From the NCBI GenBank assembly GCA_012799265.1, contig JAAZLP010000103.1:1-5078 (forward strand): DNA of 5,078 nucleotides, in the 5' to 3' direction. The translations under genes were made by a program, and so were the position numbers. Below are positions 1 to 4,700 of this stretch, in pieces. Source of the stretch: Phyllobacteriaceae bacterium (GTDB taxonomy: Bacteria > Pseudomonadota > Alphaproteobacteria > Rhizobiales > Devosiaceae). Positions within the stretch are counted from its first letter, which is position 1. The number at the start of each line of letters is the position of its first letter. Under the pieces are notes generated by a model, which worked only from the letters and a program-made list of their open reading frames with translations, was not told where the DNA came from and searched no databases.

Positions 1-305
1 CGGTCGGTTTTGATCTGAACGCCGGGCCTGGTCGGGATCAGCGAGGGCGCAACCACAAGGCAGTCATGACCCAGCGCGCAAAGCTGCCGGTAAAGGCCAT
101 AGCCCGTCGGCCCCGCCTCGTAGCACAAGCATAACCGACCATGCCGGGCAGCAAGTTTGTCAGCCAATTTGCGCACGGCGTCCGCCCGGTTGGCGATCTC
201 GCCATAATAGCGGACTTCGCCATTCCGGCTAGCATCCGCCAAACCTACGGCGATCCTGGCCTTGCTGACATCCAGTCCAACGTAAACTGTTGTATCATTC
301 TTCAC
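1..305 (-). CDS. IS110-family transposase (DEDD recombinase), N-terminal part
   Basis: This is the first 101 codons of an IS110-family transposase, cut by the left edge of the window; complete members are roughly 300-400 residues. The protein starts VKNDTTVYVGLDVSKARIA. The RuvC-like DEDD domain shows D12 in GLDVSK, E63 in CYEAGPTGYGLYR and D101 at the start of the expected TDRRDA motif; the fourth acidic residue and the C-terminal serine domain are outside. Start choice: GTG at 305-303, with AGGAGA at 317-312 as ribosome binding site, 6 nt upstream. No in-frame ATG fits as well, and the family normally begins a few residues before GLDVSK. In this family the enzyme recombines element and target DNA guided by a structured RNA from the non-coding end (known for IS621). 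The visible part has no stop or frameshift, but activity cannot be judged without the rest. Confidence 0.93.
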   Translation of the reverse strand, partial: MKNDTTVYVGLDVSKARIAVGLADASRNGEVRYYGEIANRADAVRKLADKLAARHGRLCLCYEAGPTGYGLYRQLCALGHDCLVVAPSLIPTRPGVQIKTD

Positions 306-311
306 GGCTCG

Positions 312-317
312 TCTCCT
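312..317 (-). promoter_or_regulatory. Ribosome binding site of the IS110 transposase
   Basis: On the minus strand AGGAGA lies 6 nt before the GTG at 305. It is a near-perfect Shine-Dalgarno sequence and is the reason for choosing the GTG start. Confidence 0.7.
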
Positions 318-319
318 AT

Positions 320-475
320 GTCTGAGGCACTGACCGGTCTGCCGGCCAACCCTCGTTCTGACATATTGCGAGACGGGCCACCCGCCTCCGTCAAGGACAT
401 GGGGTCTCAGGTGCGTAAGCAGCCCAACTTTGATCCGTTGATAGCAATCACCTGAAGGAAAACCCGAAAAGTCCC
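320..475 (-). ncRNA. Candidate IS110 bridge RNA (non-coding left end)
   Basis: Established knowledge: IS110 elements of the IS621 type transcribe a bridge RNA from the non-coding end upstream of the transposase. It carries a target-binding and a donor-binding internal loop. What I see, read in the transposase sense: a 7-bp stem TCAGGTG/CACCTGA (arms 455-449 and 413-407) encloses a 35-nt internal loop with a small apical CAAC/GTTG stem (440-437 and 428-425). Next comes a bipartite hairpin, GGCC/GGCC (379-376 and 347-344) around TCTCG/CGAGG (373-369 and 355-351). Then a 6-bp stem GGCCGG/CCGGTC with loop CAGA (347-332) competes with part of the previous one. A stem with a large internal loop and apical hairpin is the bridge-RNA loop pattern. 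I found no promoter, and both RNA ends are guesses. No reading frame with protein-like content lies here. Confidence 0.4.
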
Positions 476-476
476 C

Positions 477-490
477 GGTTGTGCACAACC
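477..490. repeat. 14-bp perfect palindrome near the IS110 left end
   Basis: GGTTGTGCACAACC reads identically on both strands with no spacer. It lies about 170 bp upstream of the transposase start, just inside the inferred outer boundary of the element. It could be a protein binding site, a subterminal part of the element's end, or a remnant of a target palindrome. Confidence 0.6.
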
Positions 491-496
491 TTTGAA

Positions 497-644
497 GCAA
501 TCGTGCGCAATTAGGTGGGCAGGCAAACGTGCTTAAAACCTTGGTGGTCTTGTCGCGGCGGGGCTGCTCAGAAGATAACCGCGAAACTTGGCCGCTCTTT
601 CAGCCTACGCAGGAGCGCCCTATCTCATCTATGAAGCAGATCGC
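497..644. other. Intergenic stretch between the IS110 end and parE; no gene seen
   Basis: No intact reading frame with start, ribosome binding site and protein-like composition is visible here. On the plus strand two hydrophobic stretches, LVAAGLL (about 549-569) and LAALSAYAGAPYLIYEADR (588-644), lie in one frame separated by a TAA at 576-578; this might be a decayed gene start but I recognise nothing. In the parE sense no hairpin followed by a T-run is present, so no intrinsic terminator for the toxin-antitoxin operon can be named. Confidence 0.5.
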
Positions 645-1037
645 TTATCGACGAGGGTCGGACGCGGTCGGGAGCTCGACTTCTTCATCCCGAAGGACAC
701 GGGCAAGCCTGCGGCGGGGGGTCATCCTGTCGTGCAGAACCGAGAGGATGACCACCTCTTCCTGTCCATCTTCATCCGGCTTCAGAACGAAGAACAGCTG
801 GTGCGACGCACTGCCCTTCCTGGCGCTCACGTGTTCCAGATGAAAGGATTTCACACCCGCGCCGACATCGTCTTGGACGCGGCAGTTCACGCGATTTGGG
901 TCCGACGCGACCATGTCGATGCCATCGCTGATGATTTTCGCATAAGCCAGTACCTGCTGCGGTCCGAACATCTTTCGCGTGGATCGGAGGATGCCGGCGA
1001 TGTCGGTATCGGCCTTAGGAGTCAGCCGATGCTTCAT
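645..1037 (-). CDS. parE: ParE-family toxin of a type II toxin-antitoxin system
   Basis: The 130-residue product has the RelE/ParE toxin layout. An N-terminal helical pair (residues 8-45, LTPKADTDIAGILRS then a helix around LAYAKIISDGIDMVASDP) is followed by a beta sheet with the family-typical SFHLEHV (64-70) and HQLFFVL (79-85). It closes with VVILSVLHDRM (95-105), matching the characteristic end of ParE proteins. Family ParE toxins inhibit DNA gyrase and are neutralised by ParD; the gyrase target here is by family only. The ATG at 1037 overlaps the parD stop by 4 bp (ATGA), and GAGG (1048-1045) lies 7 nt upstream inside the parD coding end. The tail after LHDRM is about 25 residues (105-130), so the protein is longer than the usual 90-105 of the family; the last part, ELPTASDPRR, looks unstructured. 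No frameshift is seen, so it may be active. Confidence 0.9.
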   Translation of the reverse strand: MKHRLTPKADTDIAGILRSTRKMFGPQQVLAYAKIISDGIDMVASDPNRVNCRVQDDVGAGVKSFHLEHVSARKGSASHQLFFVLKPDEDGQEEVVILSVLHDRMTPRRRLARVLRDEEVELPTASDPRR

Positions 1038-1297
1038 TCGTCGTCCTCGGCGAGGACGCTGGCAGCGATCTCGGCCACCGATCTCGACGAATATTCGCCA
1101 CGATCGGCTTGAGCCAATCCGATCCCCACGGCGTGGCGCAAAGCTTCGAGCTTGTAGGCCTCAAGATCCCGATCGCGGCGCATCATTCGAAGTGCGTCGC
1201 GCACCATTTCGCTAGCAGACGCGTATTCACCATTGTCGAGCTCGCTCTTTACGAAATCGGCGAATTCGTCGGTAAGATTGATATTCATCGTGGCCAT
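1034..1297 (-). CDS. parD: ParD-family antitoxin (ribbon-helix-helix)
   Basis: This 87-residue acidic-tailed protein is the cognate antitoxin. Residues 4-37 (MNINLTDEFADFVKSEL, then GEYASASEMVRDALR) form the ribbon-helix-helix DNA-binding fold shared by ParD/CopG proteins. The strand is around MNINL, and the typical turn GEYASASEMVRDAL is near-diagnostic for ParD. The remainder to residue 87 (ending AEDDE) would be the flexible ParE-binding segment. Start choice: ATG at 1297, with GAGGAG (1310-1305) 7 nt upstream. An in-frame ATG at 1327 exists, but it lies inside the operator-like repeats and has no comparable binding site; ATG at 1288 would leave a longer spacer. Antitoxin before toxin with overlapping genes is the standard order. 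The RHH protein, alone or complexed with ParE, usually represses its own promoter, in line with the inverted repeats just upstream. Confidence 0.92.
   Translation of the reverse strand: MATMNINLTDEFADFVKSELDNGEYASASEMVRDALRMMRRDRDLEAYKLEALRHAVGIGLAQADRGEYSSRSVAEIAASVLAEDDE
1042..1058 (-). promoter_or_regulatory. Hairpin covering the parE ribosome binding site
   Basis: Near the 3' end of parD, in the mRNA sense, CGTCCTC (1058-1052) pairs perfectly with GAGGACG (1048-1042) across a 3-nt GCC loop. The 3' arm contains GAGG, the only good Shine-Dalgarno for parE, and ends 4 nt before the parE ATG. If it forms, parE could be translated only when ribosomes finishing parD open it, which would couple toxin to antitoxin synthesis. 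The pairing is seen; the regulatory role is inferred. Confidence 0.45.
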
Positions 1298-1304
1298 CGA
1301 AGAT

Positions 1305-1310
1305 CTCCTC
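1305..1310 (-). promoter_or_regulatory. Ribosome binding site of parD
   Basis: GAGGAG on the minus strand, 7 nt before the ATG at 1297. It decides the start in favour of 1297 over the upstream ATG at 1327. Confidence 0.75.
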
Positions 1311-1313
1311 ATC

Positions 1314-1375
1314 AACTGGTATTGCAATTGGCAATTTTTGTCAATATGTATTGGCAGTTTTTGCCAATACCAGTT
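1314..1375 (-). promoter_or_regulatory. parDE promoter/operator with nested inverted repeats
   Basis: An AT-rich stretch directly upstream of parD contains two tandem palindromic sites of one pattern: ATTGGCA-N5-TGTCAAT at 1327-1345 (one mismatch) and TATTGGCA-N5-TGCCAATA at 1349-1369 (perfect). Their centres are 23 bp apart, close to two helical turns. Both sit within an outer perfect 11-bp inverted repeat, AACTGGTATTG (1314-1324) and CAATACCAGTT (1365-1375). A consensus -35 box TTGACA occurs on the minus strand at 1344-1339, inside the first site; 17 bp further on, TACCAG (1321-1316) is only a poor -10. RHH antitoxins bind such repeats, so autorepression by ParD/ParE is the likely role. The exact transcription start is not evident. 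Confidence 0.7.
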
Positions 1376-1385
1376 TGAGCGATTA

Positions 1386-1413
1386 ACAAGCTGTCCCGTT
1401 TGGGAAAGCTTGT
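1386..1413. repeat. Imperfect 28-bp inverted repeat (strong hairpin)
   Basis: ACAAGCT (1386-1392) pairs with AGCTTGT (1407-1413), and inside it TCCC (1394-1397) pairs with GGGA (1402-1405), with one G/A mismatch between and a GTTT tetraloop. That gives 11 of 12 pairs. Neither strand has a T-run after it, so it is not a classical terminator. It lies 11 bp outside the parDE operator. It could be a regulator site or the remnant of a mobile-element end. Confidence 0.6.
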
Positions 1414-1473
1414 CTCTGCACGATAACGGGTCCGCATTCGATAATTATGAAGGCAGGCAAAGAGCAGAGGTAA

Positions 1474-1620
1474 CCTGATCTTTGCGGCCTTCCACACCAA
1501 TCCGGCGCCGATCTTCGTGTTCGACGAATTCGTGCCCCGCTTGATGACGCCAATGTCGAGCGCTTCTGTAACCTGCCCGATTGCATGCGCCAGCGCACCA
1601 ACACGCGCTTCACGGTCATC
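1474..1620 (+). pseudogene. Frameshifted smc C-terminal fragment, inverted relative to smc
   Basis: The plus strand from CCTGATCTTTGCGG to ACGGTCATC aligns with the reverse complement of the intact smc at 2002-1855. By hand I count about 24 mismatches and one gap in 147 positions, close to 83% identity. Conceptually it encodes LIFAAFHTNPAPIFVFDEF, then after a one-base deletion near 1532 LDDANVERFCNL-PDCMRQRTNTRF. This is the Smc Walker B, D-loop and following helix; the Walker B reads VFDEF and the frame is broken. About ten differences are synonymous third-position changes, so the source was probably a functional, already diverged smc that later decayed, rather than a recent copy of the neighbour. 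No start, signature motif or remaining gene accompanies it. It is surely non-functional as an ATPase. Confidence 0.85.
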
Positions 1621-1659
1621 GATGGCTAGAACGGCTCCATCTGCATGTGACCTGGGTCG

Positions 1660-1722
1660 CCATGTGCAATTTATGATTCCAAATCCGACAACTTATGATT
1701 CCATGTGCAGGTTATGCTTCAA
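1660..1722. repeat. Cluster of short direct repeats, possible insertion-sequence end remnant
   Basis: The unit CCATGTGCA-N2-TTATG(A/C)TTC occurs at 1660-1679 and 1701-1720, matching at 17 of 20 positions and 41 bp apart. Between them TTATGATTCCA, also present at 1671-1681, recurs at 1693-1703, and TTATGCTTCAA follows at 1712-1722. A single CCATCTGCA at 1637-1645 is a weaker outlier. Multiple short repeats beginning with TGT are typical of IS21-family termini; this is similarity of style recalled from the family, not a match I could verify. No transposase gene accompanies them here, so at most a solo end survives. Confidence 0.5.
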
Positions 1723-1728
1723 AGCACA

Positions 1729-4700
1729 CTAGCTCGCCTCGAGGAAGCTCTCGGCTGTCTTGAGGTCGACCGATACCAGCTGGCTGACCCCGCGTTCCGC
1801 CATGGTCACCCCGAACAGCCGATCCATCCGGCTCATCGTGATCGGATTGTGGGTGATGGTCATGAAGCGCGTATTGGTCCGCTGCCGCATGCTTTCGAGC
1901 AGGTTGCAGAACCGCTCCACATTGGCATCGTCGAGCGGGGCGTCGACTTCGTCGAGCACGCAGATCGGCGCTGGATTGGTCAGGAACACCGCAAAGATCA
2001 GGCTCATTGCCGTCAGGGCCTGCTCGCCACCCGACAGCAGCGTCATCGTCTGCGGCTTCTTGCCAGGCGGGCGCGCGATGATCTCGAGCCCGGCTTCCAG
2101 CGGGTCATCGCTTTCAACAAAGGTCAGCTCCGCCGTGCCCCCACCAAAGAGCGTCGTGAACAGCTCCTGGAAATGCGCATTCACCTTGCCAAAGGCTTCA
2201 TTGAGCCGCGCCCGACCCTCGCGATTGAGCGAAGCAATGCCGGCGCGCAGCTTGGCGATGGCTTCGATGATATCGTCCCGGTCCTTGACCATGGTGTCGA
2301 GCCGGACCTGAACCTCTTCGGCTTCCTTTTCCGCCGAGAGGTTCACCCCGCCCAGCCGCTCGCGTTCGGCCTTGAGCCGATCGAGCTTCTGTTCGGTCGC
2401 CATTTCATTGGGCAGCGCGTCTTCCGGGCGGATGCCCGAGGCTTCCAGCGTCTTGCTCGCCGGAATGCCGAGCGATTCCTCACATTGCCGCTCGATCTGC
2501 TGGCGCTGCGCCATCACGCCCTTGAGGCGCTCCTCGATACGCGTCAGCTCAATCCGCACGGCATTGAGCGCATCGCCAGCGGACTTCAGCGCCCGGTCGG
2601 CATCACGCCAGGCGGTCTGCGCGGCGTTGAGGCGATCACCGGCCAGCTTGTGTTCTTCCCGCGCTTCCTCGATCTGCTCTTCGAGCTGTGCCCTGCGGCT
2701 TTCAAAGCCTTCCGGCGCCTCGGCGAGATTGTTGAGCTGCGCCTCGACTTCGGCGGTACGCTGGTCGAGCGTTGCCAGCTGCGCCATGGCGCCATCGCGC
2801 CGCCGCCGCCAGGACTGACTGTCGCGCGTCAGCTGTTCGAGCCGCGCGGTCCGCATCCGCGCCGCTGATTCCACGCTGCTCAGTTTCAGCCGCGCCTGTT
2901 CGGCCTTTTCCCGCAATCCGGTCAGATGCCGTTGCGCCTCGTCAGCGGCATCGGCAATCTCATTCTCGTCGCCGGCCTCTTCCTGCAGCGCCAGCGCTTC
3001 TTCATGCATGGCCTCGGCTTCAGCCAGATCTGCCGCGAGCCGGGTCTGCGCATCATCAAGCGTTGAGCGCCGCGTCGCGAGATCGCCCACGGCGCGCTGT
3101 GCCTTGTCGACCTCGGCCTGTGCCGTGCCGATGGCGTGCTGCGCCCGGCGCCATTCATCCCGGCAGGCGCGCTCGGCCTGACGCGCCGATTCCAGCGCGG
3201 CGGTGAGCGCTTCGACGTCGCGCTTCCAGGCATTGCGCTCGCCCTTGGCGCGCAGCACTTCTTCATCCAGCTCAGCCAGACGGTTCCGCTGCGCCAGCCG
3301 CTGTGCCGCCGGGCTCGGCGCATCGGCAGCTGCCACAAAACCATCCCAGCGCCAGAGCGCACCATCAAGGGTCACGAGCCGCTGGCCTGATTTCAGCGCC
3401 CGCATCATGCCCGGCCCATCGGCAGCATCGACCAGACCAATCTGGTCGAGGCGACGCTTCAGGAGCGTCGAGCCCTTCACATAACGCGACAGTGGCTCCG
3501 CCCCCTGCGGCAGGGCAGGGTCGTCATAGCCATCCAGCACCACCGACCAGTGGATCGGGGATCCGGCATCGGACGATGCCTCAAGATCATCCCCCAGCGC
3601 CGCACCCAGCGCGGTTTCATAGCCCGGTTCAACCTTGAGCTCATCCACCACCGCCGGCCAGAGGCTCGATCCGGTATTGAGCATTTTCGCCAGCGTCGAG
3701 GCTTCAGCCTCAAGCCGCGTCACCAGCGCTTCCAGTTCGGCAAGTCGCGGCCGCGCCGTATCGAGCTTCTCCTGCGCTTCGTTGGCCGCTTCTTCTGCAG
3801 AGAGCGCCACAGCTTCGGCCTCCAGCGCCGCCGCCTGTGCCGTTTCCAGCTCAGCCCGCTTGAGGCTCAGCGTTTCGTCCGCATCCAGCGCCGCCGTCAC
3901 CCGCGCGAGATCAGCCTGCACCTCCGCCAATTGCTGGCCCAGCCGCAGCCGCCGATTGGCCGCATCATTGACACTGCGCTCCGCCTGCGCCCGCCTTGCG
4001 CGGAATTCGGCCAGTGCAGACGCCGTCTCGCGCGCCTTGCGTTCGGCTTCGCCCACGGCAGCCCGCGCCGCCTCGGCTTCCGCCTGGATACGGTCGAACT
4101 CGGCCTGCGCATATTCCTGTTCGGTTTCGAGCTGCGCCTGCTCTTCCTCATAGGCGGCTAGGCTCTGCTCGCTTTCCGCCACGAGGTCGCGTTCGCGCGC
4201 CCCGTCCGCCGCGATCTGGCGCAACCGGTCCTGCAATTCCACCCGGCGCTGCCCCATGCGGCGCGCCTCTTCGGCCAGCTGTTCGGCCAGGATCGTATAG
4301 CGCTGCAGCACGGCCCCGGTGACCGATTCACGCTCGCGTAGCGGCATCAACGATGCCTCGGCCGCTTCCGCCGCCTTCTGCGCTTCGAATTCCGCATGCG
4401 TCGCATCGGCCAGCTGGCGGATCAACACGGCCTGCGAAGCTTCGGCTTCCTTTTCGGCAACGCGCGTCGCCACCCAGCGGATATGAAAGAGCGTCGCCTC
4501 GGCCCGGCGAATATCGCCCGAGAGCCCACGATAGCGCGTCGCCAGACGTGCCTGGCGCTTCAGCGTTTCGAGCTGGCTTTCCACCTGCGCGATGATGTCG
4601 TCGACGCGCTCGAGATTGCTCTCGGCCGCCCGCAGCCGCAGTTCGGCCTCATGCCGCCGCGAATGCAGCCCCGAAATCCCGGCGGCTTCTTCCAGTAGCG

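Larger units (their letters stand above)
1..496 (-). mobile_element. IS110-family insertion sequence, left-end portion (rest outside window)
   Basis: The element is recognised from the transposase N-terminus at 1-305 plus a structured non-coding leader. Only the transposase 5' part and the upstream (left) end are present; the catalytic serine domain and the other end lie beyond position 1. IS110 elements usually lack clear terminal inverted repeats and make no obvious target duplication, so the outer boundary cannot be read directly. I place it near 490-502. A leader of about 190 bases suits the family, a 14-bp palindrome sits at 477-490, and the DNA at 492-502 resembles a loop sequence in the leader, as expected of target DNA next to the insertion. 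The boundary is inference; the family call is firm. Confidence 0.6.
1376..1728. other. Gene-free debris region between parDE and smc
   Basis: About 350 bp with no intact gene. It holds, in order, an imperfect 28-bp hairpin (1386-1413), a direct repeat CGATAA at 1421-1426 and 1439-1444, a frameshifted smc fragment on the plus strand (1474-1620), and a cluster of short direct repeats (1660-1722) that ends 6 bp short of the smc stop codon. No intrinsic terminator (hairpin plus T-run) for smc is visible. The mix suggests repeated insertion and decay at this spot. Confidence 0.65.

Noticed and set aside
320..496. CRISPR-like array or tRNA in the IS110 leader
   Set aside because: The hairpins are different from one another with no regular repeat-spacer spacing, and no cloverleaf or anticodon arm can be drawn.
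593..617. CGCTC/GAGCG hairpin downstream of parE as a terminator
   Set aside because: Only 5 bp of stem, a 15-nt loop and no T-run in the operon direction.
588..1112. 174-codon open frame on the plus strand across parE
   Set aside because: Most of it is antisense to ParE. Only its first 19 or so codons look protein-like, with no ribosome binding site and an in-frame stop just upstream. A decayed gene start is possible, but nothing supports a function.
1298..1327. Longer parD start at the ATG at 1327
   Set aside because: It would translate through the operator region and lacks a good ribosome binding site, whereas the ATG at 1297 has GAGGAG at 7 nt and gives the normal ParD N-terminus.
1441..1448. 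ATAATTAT palindrome with CGATAA repeats as a dif- or resolvase-like site
   Set aside because: The palindrome is only 8 bp, does not extend symmetrically, and no recombinase gene or known site consensus matches.
1383..1619. 78-codon minus-strand frame over the smc fragment
   Set aside because: It is the complement of the plus-strand smc relic and has no family resemblance or ribosome binding site.
1705..2868. Long 387-codon open frame on the plus strand opposite smc
   Set aside because: It is the complement shadow of a GC-rich coding gene: composition is Arg/His/Leu/Pro-rich, no domain is recognisable, and the minus strand encodes Smc with all its motifs.
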